Assembly: GCF_900103525.1 (NCBI RefSeq)
Contig: NZ_FNHN01000005.1
Location: forward strand, 124,001-188,000
From: Bacillus sp. OK048
GTDB taxonomy: Bacteria > Bacillota > Bacilli > Bacillales > Cytobacillaceae
DNA: 64,000 bases
Direction of reading: 5' to 3'
Within the stretch, counting starts at the first letter, position 1; each line of letters opens with the position of its first letter. The notes under the pieces were generated by a model. It did no database searches. It was given only the letters and a program-made list of their open reading frames with translations, and had not been told where the DNA came from. Positions 11,371 through 21,290 of the stretch are shown piece after piece. A program made the translations under genes and the position numbers.

Positions 11371-11978
11371 CTATTCGTTTTGATGAAAAAGGGCTCGTAC
11401 CTGCCATCGTTCAGGATGCAGACACGAAAGAAGTATTAACATTAGCGTATATGGATCAGGAATCACTGACAAAAACAATTGAGACTGGAGAAACATGGTT
11501 TTTCAGCCGCTCACGTCAAGAGCTATGGCATAAAGGGGCAACCAGTGGAAACACGCAGACGGTTATCAGTATGAAATATGACTGCGATCAGGATGCTGTC
11601 CTCGTGCTCGTAGAGCCAAAAGGTCCTGCCTGCCATACTGGAGCTGTAAGCTGCTTCACAGAGGGCATAACGGAAAGATCCTCCAGTCTTACAGATTATC
11701 AGATTTTACATTCATTAGAGAAGCTGATCATTGAGAGAGAAAAGGAACGTCCCGAAGGAGCCTACACAACCTATCTCTTTGAAAAAGGCGTCGATAAAAT
11801 ATTGAAAAAAGTCGGTGAAGAGGCCGCGGAAGTAATTATTGCCGCCAAAAACCGCGACAAACAAGAACTAAAATGGGAAGCCGCCGACCTGCTATACCAT
11901 TTGCAAGTATTATTAGTCGAACAAGGCCTGCCGTTCAAAGAAGTCTTGAAAACATTAGAAGAGCGACATAAAAGATAA
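11367..11978 (+). CDS. hisI: Bifunctional phosphoribosyl-AMP cyclohydrolase / phosphoribosyl-ATP diphosphatase
   Basis: A HisI-HisE fusion that performs steps 2 and 3 of histidine synthesis. The N-terminal half (about 1-110) is the cyclohydrolase, with [16 protein letters not shown] and the metal-binding YDCDQDA followed by CHTGAVSCF. The C-terminal half is the pyrophosphohydrolase, with [15 protein letters not shown]. The 203-aa length fits the fusion. It is the last gene of the operon and is followed by a strong terminator. Confidence 0.97.
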   Translation: MTIRFDEKGLVPAIVQDADTKEVLTLAYMDQESLTKTIETGETWFFSRSRQELWHKGATSGNTQTVISMKYDCDQDAVLVLVEPKGPACHTGAVSCFTEGITERSSSLTDYQILHSLEKLIIEREKERPEGAYTTYLFEKGVDKILKKVGEEAAEVIIAAKNRDKQELKWEAADLLYHLQVLLVEQGLPFKEVLKTLEERHKR

Positions 11979-11998
11979 TGGTGCCTGTCACCATTTAT

Positions 11999-12030
11999 GC
12001 AAAAAAAGCTGTTTATGCAGCTTTTTTTGC
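11999..12030. terminator. Perfect 13-bp stem terminator after the his operon
   Basis: GCAAAAAAAGCTG and its exact reverse complement flank the 6-nt loop TTTATG. The A-run and T-run let it work in both directions. Confidence 0.9.
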
Positions 12031-12135
12031 ATGTTTAATATTTCCAACCTGTTCAGCCTTGTTTATTTCCTTCTCGACTAGGCGGTGGATGTGTTATACT
12101 ACATAAGTTAGTTTATTGTAAAGATGGAGGTCTCC

Positions 12136-13629
12136 ATGGTTAAAGACGCGAAGGCTAGAATTCAAAAGGGAAAGGTCCTGTCGTTTGTTCCGACTGGAGA
12201 ATATTATTTCACGAAGGGTATTAAGGCATACCATCGCCGTGATTTTAAGAAAGCTAAAAAGTATCTCGTACGGGCGATGCAGCTGGAGCCGGGTGAACCA
12301 ATGATTACCTGTCAGCTTGCTATAGTTTCAACAGAGCTTGGTGAGTTTGAAAATTCTAATCGACTCTTGCATCTAATCCTTGAAGATCTTGATGAAGAAA
12401 TGGCTGAGTGCCATTATTTTTTAGCAAATAATTATGCCCATATGGGTTTTTTTAAAGATGCCTATCATCATGCAAATATGTATTTAGAGCTTGATTCAAA
12501 CGGCGACTTTATAGAAGATACAGAAGACCTTCTTGAACTTCTTTCGTTTGAGACGGAGGGGTTAGAAGAGGAGTTCTATGAACAGGACGATCTTATTATA
12601 AAGCAGGAGCAGGCTCGTGATTTATTGGAATCTGGATATTTTCCAAAAGCGATCGAGCTGTTAAAGGATGTTGTTGAAACATACCCCGAATATTGGTCTG
12701 CCTATAACAACTTAGCTCTTGCTTATTTTTATTTAGGTAAAACGAAAAAGGCAGAATCGATACTCGATGATGTATTAGTTAGAAATCCAGGGAATCTTCA
12801 TGCCTTGTGCAACCGGTTAGTTTTTGCTCATTATCAAAAGAAAACAAAAGCAGTCTCTGGTTTAAAGGAGTCCTTAAAGAAAATTCAACCAATGCTCATC
12901 GATCACCAATATAAATTGGGTACAACATTTGCTTTAGTGGGTGAATATGAGTCTGCCTACTTTTGGCTAAAAAAATTATATAAGAACGGCTTTGAAGGGG
13001 ATGGCCCATTTTATTATTGGCTTGCTTATTCGGCTTATTTTTCCAGCCATGAGAATTTCGCGCGAAGCATTTGGAAGGTAGTCCTTCAGCATAATCCTGA
13101 TAAAGAGGGATTTGAACCATGGAATCATGAAAAACCAATCGCACATGGATTTGAAGATCACGCAGGATCGATTTATCAAAAATTAGATAGTGATTATATT
13201 GAAGAACGCCTATTTGCCATTTTCCTCGCTTCTATTTTAGGAAAAGTAGGAGAAGTTTTTATTTCTAAACGTTTTTATGAAAATCAAAAACTTACAACGC
13301 TGGAGAAGAATTATGTCTCGTTCCTTAAGACAGGAACACCATCACATCTAGAAGAAGCGCAGGAAATTGCCGAAGTACTTTATAAAAATTACAATCCGAT
13401 CGGAATAGTTGAGTCAGGGCTATTTTTAATGTGGTTTTCCGTATTTGTAGAAATATCCAAGTCAAAAGTAAATTTAAGTAACAAACTGGCTTGGGCTGGG
13501 GCAATGGAATATGTCTGGTATAAGGCTAGCAATGAAAAGGTATCACAGCAAGAAATTGCCAAACGCTATGCTATCTCACCAGCAACTATTGGGAAATATG
13601 TCAAATTAGTGCAAAAGTATTTGAAATAG
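12136..13629 (+). CDS. yvcD: TPR-repeat protein with C-terminal helix-turn-helix, YvcD-like
   Basis: A 497-aa soluble protein built of tetratricopeptide-like helical repeats, for example residues around DFKKAKKYLVRAMQLEPGEP and YPEYWSAYNNLALAYFYLGKTKKAE. The C-terminus (KVSQQEIAKRYAISPATIGKYVKL) looks like a helix-turn-helix. TPR units usually mediate protein contacts; the partner is unknown. I prefer the ATG at 12136, 5 nt after GGAGG, over the ATG at 12124, which precedes that site. Position between hisI and trxB matches B. subtilis yvcD. Confidence 0.85.
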   Translation: MVKDAKARIQKGKVLSFVPTGEYYFTKGIKAYHRRDFKKAKKYLVRAMQLEPGEPMITCQLAIVSTELGEFENSNRLLHLILEDLDEEMAECHYFLANNYAHMGFFKDAYHHANMYLELDSNGDFIEDTEDLLELLSFETEGLEEEFYEQDDLIIKQEQARDLLESGYFPKAIELLKDVVETYPEYWSAYNNLALAYFYLGKTKKAESILDDVLVRNPGNLHALCNRLVFAHYQKKTKAVSGLKESLKKIQPMLIDHQYKLGTTFALVGEYESAYFWLKKLYKNGFEGDGPFYYWLAYSAYFSSHENFARSIWKVVLQHNPDKEGFEPWNHEKPIAHGFEDHAGSIYQKLDSDYIEERLFAIFLASILGKVGEVFISKRFYENQKLTTLEKNYVSFLKTGTPSHLEEAQEIAEVLYKNYNPIGIVESGLFLMWFSVFVEISKSKVNLSNKLAWAGAMEYVWYKASNEKVSQQEIAKRYAISPATIGKYVKLVQKYLK

Positions 13630-13672
13630 GCAGATAAATAAGCAGATAAATGGACTTCACTACAATTGTTTT

Positions 13673-13714
13673 ATACGATTAAGTAGGTAATACTACACTT
13701 AATCGTATTTTTTT
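13673..13714 (+). terminator. Terminator after yvcD
   Basis: ATACGATTAAGT and ACTTAATCGTAT form a perfect 12-bp stem around a 12-nt loop, followed by a run of T. Confidence 0.85.
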
Positions 13715-13720
13715 ATATTA

Positions 13721-13844
13721 TTGTCTAGCTGCAGCGCCTAGGGGCTCGGGGTCATAAGCCAATCCGTCCAGAAGGTTAAAGAACAACCTTCTAGCCGGCT
13801 CGTCTTATGCCTGTCGCCCCTGGACAAGGCGCTTCCGCTTTTCT
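13721..13844 (+). repeat. TGTCTAGCTGCAGCGCC intergenic hairpin element, copy 2
   Basis: Near-identical to 1364-1487 and in the same orientation, with the same central AGAAGGTT/AACCTTCT hairpin and GGCGCTTCCGCTTTTCT end. It ends 21 nt before the trxB start, so it would form part of the trxB leader if transcription starts upstream. Confidence 0.85.
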
Positions 13845-13850
13845 ATTTAG

Positions 13851-14810
<960 letters not shown>

Positions 14811-14930
14811 AACTAAATTTACAATTTCTTTATAAACGTAATCCTCTTTTAACTCTCCTGTAACAGTGGTGAAATAATAATAAGATAAAATAAAATTAAG
14901 AATTGACCCCCTTTAAAATATTCACTTGGT

Positions 14931-14965
14931 GCACAGGCTCAGGGAGCCTGTGCTATTTTTTTTTC
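14931..14965 (+). terminator. Terminator after trxB
   Basis: GCACAGGCTC and GAGCCTGTGC form a perfect 10-bp stem with a 3-nt loop, followed by TATTTTTTTTT. Confidence 0.93.
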
Positions 14966-15063
14966 ATATTTTTAACTTGTTTGTTTCATTGTGACCGCTT
15001 ACCAAAAAGAGTATAATAAATAGAATAAATATACGTTAGTTTGTTATATAGAGGGTGAATAGT

Positions 15064-15522
15064 GTGCAGCGAGTCACCAATTGTGTATTAATTAGAGATA
15101 ATCAAGTACTGATGTTAAAAAAACCACGCCGTGGCTGGTGGGTAGCACCTGGCGGCAAAATGGAACCCGGAGAATCTGTAAGAGACTCCTGTATCCGTGA
15201 GTACCGGGAAGAAACAGGAATTTACTTGAAAAGCCCACAACTAAAGGGTGTTTTTACCTTCATCATGAAAGAGAATGATCAGGTTCTATCTGAATGGATG
15301 ATGTTTACCTTTTTTGCAACGGATTCTGATGGAATGCAGGTGGATAAATCAGAAGAGGGTGAGCTTGAATGGCAGCAGCTCGATCAAGTGAAAAATTTGC
15401 CAATGGCAGCTGGAGACTATCATATTATTGAGTATATGATTCATGGAAAAGGAATCATTTACGGCACTTTTACTTATACAAAAGATTTTCAATTAATCAG
15501 TTATCGATTAGATCCAAGTTAA
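15064..15522 (+). CDS. yvcI: NUDIX hydrolase, YvcI-like
   Basis: A 152-aa NUDIX hydrolase likely to act on a nucleoside diphosphate derivative; its substrate cannot be read from sequence. The Nudix box G-x5-E-x7-REYREETGI is complete in the first third. Two GTG codons are possible starts. The one at 15055 overlaps GAGGG and is too close, so 15064 is chosen, although the upstream start would align slightly better with B. subtilis YvcI. It heads the yvcI-rapZ-yvcK-whiA-crh cluster. Confidence 0.85.
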   Translation: MQRVTNCVLIRDNQVLMLKKPRRGWWVAPGGKMEPGESVRDSCIREYREETGIYLKSPQLKGVFTFIMKENDQVLSEWMMFTFFATDSDGMQVDKSEEGELEWQQLDQVKNLPMAAGDYHIIEYMIHGKGIIYGTFTYTKDFQLISYRLDPS

Positions 15523-15540
15523 CTAGAGGGGGAATTATAG

Positions 15541-16434
15541 ATGAGTACCGGATCAACAAGCGAAACGCAATTGGTTATCATCACCGGGATGTCAGGAGCC
15601 GGCAAAACAGTTGCCATCCAAAGTCTAGAGGATTTAGGATTTTTCTGTGTGGATAACCTGCCGCCAACATTGCTTCCAAAATTCCTCGAACTAATGAAGG
15701 AATCTGGGAATAAAATGAATAAAGTAGCATTGGTTATGGACCTAAGGGGAAGAGAGTTTTTTGACCATTTATTTATAGCACTTGATGAACTTGCAGAAAC
15801 ATCATGGGTAAATCCGCAAATCTTGTTCTTAGATGCAGATGATGCTACCTTAGTTAGAAGATATAAGGAAACAAGAAGATTTCATCCTCTTGCCCAATCT
15901 GGATTGCCTTTAGAAGGGATCAAACTAGAGAGAGAGCTTCTTGATGAATTGAAGGGTAGAGCACAGCTCATTTACAATACCTCGCAAATGAAACCGCGAG
16001 AGCTACGTGAGAAGATCATTACTGAATTTACAACGAACAAAAAATCAATCTTTACTGTCAATGTCATGTCATTTGGATTTAAGTATGGAATCCCAATTGA
16101 TGCTGATCTTGTTTTTGATGTGCGTTTTTTGCCGAACCCTCATTATATCGATCACATGAGGCCGAAGACAGGATTAGATGACGATGTTTCTAGTTATGTT
16201 TTGAAATGGAACGAAACGCAAAAGTTCATAGAGAAGGTTACAGATTTACTCAGCTTTATGCTTCCTCATTATAAGCGAGAAGGCAAATCACAGCTAGTGA
16301 TCGCAATCGGTTGTACCGGTGGGCAGCACCGTTCCGTTACGTTAGCAGAATACCTTGCTAATTTTTATACGAATGATTACAAGACACTTGTTTCACACCG
16401 TGACATTGAGAGGAGAAAGGACCAGACGACATGA
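15541..16434 (+). CDS. rapZ: RNase adapter RapZ / nucleotide-binding protein YvcJ
   Basis: P-loop nucleotide-binding protein of 297 aa. In E. coli RapZ steers small RNA decay controlling GlmS; in Bacillus (YvcJ) it binds nucleotides and affects competence. Walker A GMSGAGKT is at residues 16-23, the Walker B-like LRGREFFD follows, and the C-terminal domain carries [11 protein letters not shown]. It overlaps yvcK by 4 nt, a linkage conserved across Gram-positive bacteria. Confidence 0.93.
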   Translation: MSTGSTSETQLVIITGMSGAGKTVAIQSLEDLGFFCVDNLPPTLLPKFLELMKESGNKMNKVALVMDLRGREFFDHLFIALDELAETSWVNPQILFLDADDATLVRRYKETRRFHPLAQSGLPLEGIKLERELLDELKGRAQLIYNTSQMKPRELREKIITEFTTNKKSIFTVNVMSFGFKYGIPIDADLVFDVRFLPNPHYIDHMRPKTGLDDDVSSYVLKWNETQKFIEKVTDLLSFMLPHYKREGKSQLVIAIGCTGGQHRSVTLAEYLANFYTNDYKTLVSHRDIERRKDQTT

Positions 16435-17414
16435 GGGATTTAGGGCAGCCAAGAATCGTCATCATAGGCGGAGGCACAGGATTGCCGGTTTTATTACGGG
16501 GATTAAAACAATATCCAGTTGATATTACCGCCATTGTGACAGTTGCGGATGATGGCGGCAGTTCAGGAAGGCTCCGAGATGACCTGCATATCCCACCGCC
16601 TGGGGATATCCGAAATGTGTTAGCCGCATTATCAGATGTTGAACCCCTTGTTGAAGAGATGTTTCAACATCGTTTTAAGACCTCTAATGAATTATCAGGA
16701 CATTCGCTTGGTAATTTGATATTAGCGGCAATGACGTCGATAACAGGGAACTTTGTTCACGCGATTCAAGAAATGAGCAAGGTGTTAAATGTTCGGGGGA
16801 AGGTTTTACCTGCAGCTAATCAAAGTGTTGTCCTTCATGCAGAGATGGAGGATGGTACAGTAGTTTCAGGAGAATCGAAAATTCCTTATTCCGGCAAAAA
16901 AATAAAAAAGGTTTTTTTAACACCAGAGGTAATCACACCTCTGCCGGAATCGATACAAGCTATTAGACAAGCAGATTTAATTATTATCGGTCCGGGAAGT
17001 TTATATACCAGTATTTTGCCTAACTTACTTGTACCAAGATTAGGTGAAGAGATCTGCCACTCTCATGCTAAAAAGGTGTACATTAGTAATTTAATGACAC
17101 AAGCAGGAGAAACGCACGGATTTACAGCGAGTGACCACGTAAAAGCCATTTATGATCATATGGCCTGTGCTTTTATCAATACGATTTTGGTCAATGACAA
17201 GGAAATTCCGGAAGACATTCAACTCCGTTACAATGAAGAACTCGCTAATCCAGTTTATTATGATTTGGACCAAATCATTGGTCTTGGACTTGAAGTGGTT
17301 CACGCAGACATTGCGATACAGGAAAATGGGTCACTTAGACATGACCCCAAAAAAGTTGCTCAAATTTTATATAATTTGCTTATAAGTGAAACCAAAAGGC
17401 GATACGAAGCGTAA
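16431..17414 (+). CDS. yvcK: YvcK/GlmR family protein (gluconeogenesis factor)
   Basis: A 327-aa protein of the CofD-like/UPF0052 family. In B. subtilis it is needed for growth on gluconeogenic carbon sources and binds UDP-GlcNAc to stimulate entry of carbon into cell wall precursors. The N-terminal [16 protein letters not shown], the [12 protein letters not shown] motif and the GDIRN motif are intact. ATGA joins it to rapZ. Confidence 0.93.
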   Translation: MRDLGQPRIVIIGGGTGLPVLLRGLKQYPVDITAIVTVADDGGSSGRLRDDLHIPPPGDIRNVLAALSDVEPLVEEMFQHRFKTSNELSGHSLGNLILAAMTSITGNFVHAIQEMSKVLNVRGKVLPAANQSVVLHAEMEDGTVVSGESKIPYSGKKIKKVFLTPEVITPLPESIQAIRQADLIIIGPGSLYTSILPNLLVPRLGEEICHSHAKKVYISNLMTQAGETHGFTASDHVKAIYDHMACAFINTILVNDKEIPEDIQLRYNEELANPVYYDLDQIIGLGLEVVHADIAIQENGSLRHDPKKVAQILYNLLISETKRRYEA

Positions 17415-17444
17415 TAATTTATACTTGGGTAAGGGGGTGAAGGG

Positions 17445-18395
17445 ATGTCTTTCGCTTCGGAAACGAAAAAAGAATTGACGAATTTAGAGATTAAGCCCTG
17501 CTGTATTCAAGCAGAACTCTCCGCTCTCATACGAATGAATGGTTCTATGTCCTTTTCCAACCGGAAGTTAATTGTTGATATTCAGACGGAAAATGCAGCG
17601 ATTGCAAGAAGGATTTATACATTAATAAAAAAGAGCTATGATGTTTCAGTCGAGTTGCTTGTTCGAAAAAAGATGCGTTTGAAGAAGAATAATGTTTACA
17701 TTGTCCGCTTGAACCAACAGGCTAAGAAAATACTAGAGGATATGAAAATCCTTGGTGAAGGATTTACCTTCATCCATGATATTGCCAGTGATCTTGTGAA
17801 AAAGAAATGCTGTAAACGGTCATACTTACGCGGCGCATTTCTTGCTGGGGGCTCCGTTAATAATCCGGAGACTTCTTCCTATCATTTGGAAATTGCTTCG
17901 CTTTATAAGGAACATAACGATTCCTTATGCGAATTAATGAATACATTTGGCCTTAATAGCAAAACACTTGAACGAAAAAAAGGCTTTATTAATTACTTAA
18001 AAGAAGCAGAAAAAATTACCGAGTTTTTAAATATTGTTGGTGCGGTCAATGCGCTTCTTCGTTTCGAAGATGTGCGGATTGTACGGGATATGCGGAATTC
18101 GGTTAATCGTCTGGTTAATTGTGAAACTGCGAACTTAAATAAAACCATCGGTGCATCGATTCGTCAGGTTGAGAATATCCGTTATATTAACCAAACGGTC
18201 GGATTGCATATATTACCTGATAAGTTAAGAGAAATTGCTGAACTCCGTTTGCATTATACGGATGTAACCCTTAAAGAATTAGGGGAGATGGTTTCTGGTA
18301 GTACGATTAGTAAATCGGGAATCAATCATCGGTTAAGAAAGATAGATGAAATCGCTGATAAATTGCGTATGGGTGAATTAGCTTCAAGAAAATAG
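17445..18395 (+). CDS. whiA: WhiA-family DNA-binding protein
   Basis: A 316-aa protein with an N-terminal domain of the LAGLIDADG homing-endonuclease fold (here without nuclease function, as in the family) and a C-terminal helix-turn-helix ([26 protein letters not shown] region). In Streptomyces it regulates sporulation; in Bacillus it affects cell division and chromosome segregation. It starts behind AAGGGGGTGA and lies in the conserved rapZ-yvcK-whiA order. Confidence 0.93.
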   Translation: MSFASETKKELTNLEIKPCCIQAELSALIRMNGSMSFSNRKLIVDIQTENAAIARRIYTLIKKSYDVSVELLVRKKMRLKKNNVYIVRLNQQAKKILEDMKILGEGFTFIHDIASDLVKKKCCKRSYLRGAFLAGGSVNNPETSSYHLEIASLYKEHNDSLCELMNTFGLNSKTLERKKGFINYLKEAEKITEFLNIVGAVNALLRFEDVRIVRDMRNSVNRLVNCETANLNKTIGASIRQVENIRYINQTVGLHILPDKLREIAELRLHYTDVTLKELGEMVSGSTISKSGINHRLRKIDEIADKLRMGELASRK

Positions 18396-18421
18396 TTGAA
18401 TAACATGAGGAGGATTTTATA

Positions 18422-18679
18422 ATGGTAGAAAAACAAGTGGAAGTTAAATTGAAAACGGGTCTTCAGGCACGACCTGCAGCATTATTTGTACAGGAGGCAA
18501 ACCGGTTTTCATCCGATATTTTTTTGGAGAAAGATGGTAAAAAGGTGAATGCGAAAAGCATTATGGGTCTTATGAGTTTAGCAGTTGGTTCAGGTGTGGT
18601 TGTTAATATTGTCGCTGACGGCGACGATGAAGAAATAGCAGTTGATGCATTGTCTACTTTTGTTCAAAACGAACAATAA
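18422..18679 (+). CDS. crh: HPr-like catabolite repression protein Crh
   Basis: An 85-aa HPr paralogue that acts with CcpA after phosphorylation on Ser46 by HprK. Residue 15 is Gln where PTS HPr has its phosphorylated His, so it cannot take part in sugar transport. Ser46 is present in NAKSIMG. These two features separate Crh from HPr. It closes the yvcI cluster; the kinase gene hprK is about 17 kb upstream in the same window. Confidence 0.95.
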   Translation: MVEKQVEVKLKTGLQARPAALFVQEANRFSSDIFLEKDGKKVNAKSIMGLMSLAVGSGVVVNIVADGDDEEIAVDALSTFVQNEQ

Positions 18680-18684
18680 AATTG

Positions 18685-18722
18685 AAAGGATTTGGCCATA
18701 GATGAGCCAGGTCCTTTTTATT
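18685..18722 (+). terminator. Terminator after crh
   Basis: AAAGGATTTGGC and GCCAGGTCCTTT pair, with one mismatch, across a 9-nt loop, followed by a T-run. Confidence 0.7.
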
Positions 18723-18744
18723 TATCTAAAAGTTAACCAAGGGG

Positions 18745-18950
18745 AGGTCTGGAGTGACCGAGAAGGAAAAAGGTAAGTGGTTTGGGTCAATGCAGAGGTG
18801 CTGGAGTGACCGAAGAGCATTGAGAAAAGGGATTTGGGTCAATGCAGAGGTGCTGGAGTGACCGAAGAGCATTCAAAAAAGCGGATTGGGTCACTCCAGG
18901 AGGCCTGGAGTGACCGAGAAGATTCAGAAAACCAGTTTGGGTCACTCCAG
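18745..18950. repeat. 52-bp tandem hairpin array, family A, four units
   Basis: The landmark GAGTGACC recurs at 18752, 18804, 18856 and 18908, an exact 52-bp period. Each unit opens with CTGGAGTGACC and closes with GGGTCACTCCAG or the variant GGGTCAATGCAG, so each can form a hairpin. The centres differ between units. No ORF or cas gene is associated. A related array lies at 41286-41404. Confidence 0.9.
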
Positions 18951-18962
18951 GCACTCCAAAAT

Positions 18963-18992
18963 AAAAAAGCAGCCGTCAATAAAACGGCTGCT
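18963..18992 (-). terminator. Terminator of clpP
   Basis: On the minus strand AGCAGCCGT and ACGGCTGCT form a 9-bp stem with a 7-nt loop, ending in TTTTTT, a few bases after the clpP stop. Confidence 0.88.
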
Positions 18993-18999
18993 CAACAAT

Positions 19000-19605
19000 T
19001 TACTTATCTTTCTTTTCTTCTGCAAGGCTTCTCGTGATAATATGATCAACAAGACCGTATTCTTTTGCTCTTTCGGCTGTCATAAAGTTATCGCGGTCGG
19101 TATCTTTTTGGAGTACTTCTAGAGGCTGACCAGTGCGCTCTGCTAAGATTCCATTCAATTTTTCACGAAGGAAAAGAATGCGTTTAGCAGCAATTTCAAT
19201 CTCTGTCGCTTGGCCTTGTGCTCCACCTAATGGCTGATGGATCATAACTTCGGCATTCGGTAATGCATAACGCTTGCCTTTTGTACCTGCTGCAAGTAAG
19301 AAAGCACCCATAGATGCTGCCATACCGATACAGATCGTTTGAACATCGGGCTTAATGAACTGCATTGTGTCATAAATAGCCATACCAGCAGTAATGCTAC
19401 CGCCAGGGCTGTTAATATAAATGGATATATCTTTTTCAGGGTTTTCAGCTTCAAGGAAAAGTAATTGTGCTACAATACTGTTCGCAACATGATCATCAAT
19501 ACCACTGCCTAGCATAATAATCCGGTCTTTTAACAGACGAGAATAAATATCGTATGCTCTCTCTCCACGGTTTGTTTGTTCAATAACTGTAGGAATCAAA
19601 TTCAT
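19000..19605 (-). CDS. clpP: ATP-dependent Clp protease proteolytic subunit
   Basis: Serine protease that forms the barrel of the ClpCP, ClpEP and ClpXP machines, degrading misfolded, regulatory and tmRNA-tagged proteins. The 201-aa protein has the full catalytic triad: Ser98 in GMAASMGAF, His123 in MIHQPLGG, Asp172 in DTDRDNF. It starts at ATG behind AAGGAGG on the minus strand. A CtsR operator sits on its promoter, so heat-shock control is expected. Confidence 0.97.
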   Translation of the reverse strand: MNLIPTVIEQTNRGERAYDIYSRLLKDRIIMLGSGIDDHVANSIVAQLLFLEAENPEKDISIYINSPGGSITAGMAIYDTMQFIKPDVQTICIGMAASMGAFLLAAGTKGKRYALPNAEVMIHQPLGGAQGQATEIEIAAKRILFLREKLNGILAERTGQPLEVLQKDTDRDNFMTAERAKEYGLVDHIITRSLAEEKKDK

Positions 19606-19651
19606 TTTTCTTCCTCCTTTAAGTATGAAAGATTTTTACTTATGTATTGTA

Positions 19652-19681
19652 ATCATACACTGATGGTCAATTAAGGTCAAA
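19652..19681 (-). promoter_or_regulatory. clpP promoter overlapped by a CtsR operator
   Basis: On the minus strand TTGACC (19675-19680) and TATGAT (19652-19657) are separated by exactly 17 bp. A CtsR-type heptad tandem (GGTCAAT TAA GGTCAAA on the plus strand, 19665-19681) covers the -35 and spacer. CtsR binds such repeats in other Bacilli and represses clp genes at low temperature. Confidence 0.87.
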
Positions 19682-19759
19682 CAATTCGCTTCTATATTTG
19701 TTCGACAACTTTCACTTTTTCATCATAACCATTGAGTGCTTTTTTAAACCTAATCTAGC

Positions 19760-19788
19760 TTGCAAAGTTTTGCAAATTGGCATATAAT
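19760..19788 (+). promoter_or_regulatory. tRNA-Arg promoter
   Basis: TTGCAA and TATAAT with a 17-bp spacer, the TATAAT ending 17 nt before the mature tRNA 5' end. Confidence 0.82.
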
Positions 19789-19805
19789 ATATAAGTCGCA
19801 CATTA

Positions 19806-19877
19806 GCGCTCGTGGTGCAACGGATAGCACGCAAGCCTCCGAAGCTTGAAATGCAGGTTCGATTCCTGCCGAGCGCA
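19806..19877 (+). tRNA. tRNA-Arg, anticodon CCG
   Basis: A full cloverleaf can be drawn. GCGCTCG pairs with CGAGCGC in the acceptor stem. The anticodon stem CAAGC/GCTTG encloses CTCCGAA, giving anticodon CCG. The T arm is GCAGG TTCGATT CCTGC. CCA is not encoded: TCA follows the discriminator A. The gene is the attachment site of the element to its right, and bases 19815-19882 recur at 32276-32343. Confidence 0.95.
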
Positions 19878-19882
19878 TCATA
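19815..19882 (+). repeat. Left attachment repeat (att) within tRNA-Arg
   Basis: A perfect 68-bp match to 32276-32343 in direct orientation. It covers almost the whole tRNA from the D-arm to five bases past the discriminator. The first mismatches outside are G19814 against A32275 and A19883 against T32344. Confidence 0.95.
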
Positions 19883-19891
19883 AATTCAATG

Positions 19892-19936
19892 AGTTCCTGT
19901 GTTTGTATGAGTTTTATACAAGCATAGGAACTTTTT
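19892..19936 (+). terminator. Element-borne terminator for the tRNA
   Basis: AGTTCCTGTGTTTGTAT and ATACAAGCATAGGAACT pair in 15 of 17 positions around a GAGTTTT loop and run into TTTTT. It lies inside the element, just after the att repeat, so it replaces the original tRNA terminator now stranded beyond the right repeat. Confidence 0.85.
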
Positions 19937-19999
19937 AGTTTGGGTGCTTTTCAATTGCGGATACCACGTAACGAATAACACGCAATGGAGGGCATTATC

Positions 20000-20956
20000 A
20001 TGTCAAGAAGAAAATCAGTTAGCACAAACGTATTGGAAAAACTGGTTCATCAGCAGGAACAGAAGTCTAAAGACTTTCAGAAAGCGTCAGAGGAATTTCT
20101 TAAGCATTGTAAGATTAAAGGACTTTCACCAGACACAGTCAAGTTCTACGAAAAAGAACTTAAAGGACTATTCAGAGCTTTGGTTGAACTTGAAGTTCCT
20201 TTGTTGGATGTAAGAACACTCAAGCTAAATGATATTGAAAATTGGGTCGAGTATATGTTGGAAATGAAAAGGGCTGTCTCGTCAATCAATTCAAGAATGA
20301 GAGCTGGGAGAACGTTCATGAATTTCTGTTTAAAGAAAAGTTACGTAGACCAGAACCCTTTTGATGGAGTTTCACAGCTTAAGAAGCGTCACACAGTTGG
20401 GGCTACACTTACAAAGGGACAACTGGAGAAGTTGTTGAACACTCCAGACATAACTCAATTTGTTGGTCTCCGTGACCTTGCAATTATGTTGACGTTTGCC
20501 CATGTTGGTCTCCGTCTCAAAGAACTTTGTTCAATTAAGGTTCAAGACCTTTCATTTGACGGTAAAGGAGAAGTCATTATTCAACAAGCAAAGAACAGAT
20601 ATGCAAGACGTGTTCCAATGACCAAGCGGTTGAAGACGGTTTTGAAAGCATATGTTGAGGAACGTGGAGTCCTCGATAATGATACTCTTTTTGTAAGCGT
20701 TGAGAATGCCTCTATAAGCCCTCGAACCGTCCAAGAACGGCTGAAACATTATGGAGTGGTCTCAAAGGTCGAGAATGACATTTCAGTGAGTCCTCACGCA
20801 TTCAGAAGGACGTTCTGTCGGTTAAAGGTGGAGGCAGGAGTAAACCTGTTTGTGTTGCAAAGACTAACGGGTCATAGTGACCTTGAAATGCTACAGCGTT
20901 ATGTGCAGATTTATGGAAAAGACCTTGAACAGGCGATTGAGAAAGGTTTTGAATAG
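20000..20956 (+). CDS. Tyrosine recombinase (site-specific integrase)
   Basis: Integrase expected to insert and excise the element at tRNA-Arg. The 318-aa product has an N-terminal SAM-like core-binding domain (about 25-115) and a C-terminal catalytic domain with Arg in HVGLRLKEL, the HxxR box in SPHAFRRTF, the later His in LTGHSD and the Tyr nucleophile in LQRYVQIYG. ATG 20000 follows GGAGGG by 7 nt; the ATG at 19985 precedes that site and is less likely. It sits 118 nt from the left repeat, the usual integrase position. Confidence 0.93.
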   Translation: MSRRKSVSTNVLEKLVHQQEQKSKDFQKASEEFLKHCKIKGLSPDTVKFYEKELKGLFRALVELEVPLLDVRTLKLNDIENWVEYMLEMKRAVSSINSRMRAGRTFMNFCLKKSYVDQNPFDGVSQLKKRHTVGATLTKGQLEKLLNTPDITQFVGLRDLAIMLTFAHVGLRLKELCSIKVQDLSFDGKGEVIIQQAKNRYARRVPMTKRLKTVLKAYVEERGVLDNDTLFVSVENASISPRTVQERLKHYGVVSKVENDISVSPHAFRRTFCRLKVEAGVNLFVLQRLTGHSDLEMLQRYVQIYGKDLEQAIEKGFE

Positions 20957-20962
20957 GATTCT

Positions 20963-21127
20963 ACTTTTTGTCAGCAACTTGCTATGTCAGGAATGCGTGC
21001 CTTTGCAATTCAGAAACTTATGCGACACTAAAACATTGCCGTAACGATGAGATATGTGGCAATGTGGGGTAACGAGTTAAGGGAACAGAATGACAAATAT
21101 AATCCATTAAATACATTAGATGTTTAA
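20963..21127 (+). pseudogene. Remnant of a second tyrosine recombinase (C-terminus)
   Basis: The frame from 20963 reads a recombinase-like C-terminus: SGMRAFAIQKLMRH, then a TAA at 21029-21031, then NIAVTMRYVAMWGNELREQN and a natural stop at 21125-21127. The GH..NI..T..Y pattern around the tyrosine is that of an integrase active site. It has lost its first two-thirds and carries an internal stop, and it differs from the intact integrase tail. It suggests an earlier element or a recombination at this junction. Confidence 0.7.
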
Positions 21128-21290
21128 AGAGGTAAAGAAAAATGGAAGAGTTTATGTTAATCTTTTTAGTGATGATGTAATGATGTAATGGAAAACATAG
21201 AGCCTTTTCACCTAAAGTAAAAAATACACGCCATAAATATAGGCGTGTACTTTTTATTGGAATTAAACACGAGAAAATTTTGATGAAGAA

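Noticed and set aside
18745-18950. Possible CRISPR array from regular spacing
   Set aside because: The units themselves are palindromic hairpins joined end to end with a 52-bp period. There is no short constant repeat alternating with unique spacers and no cas gene nearby.
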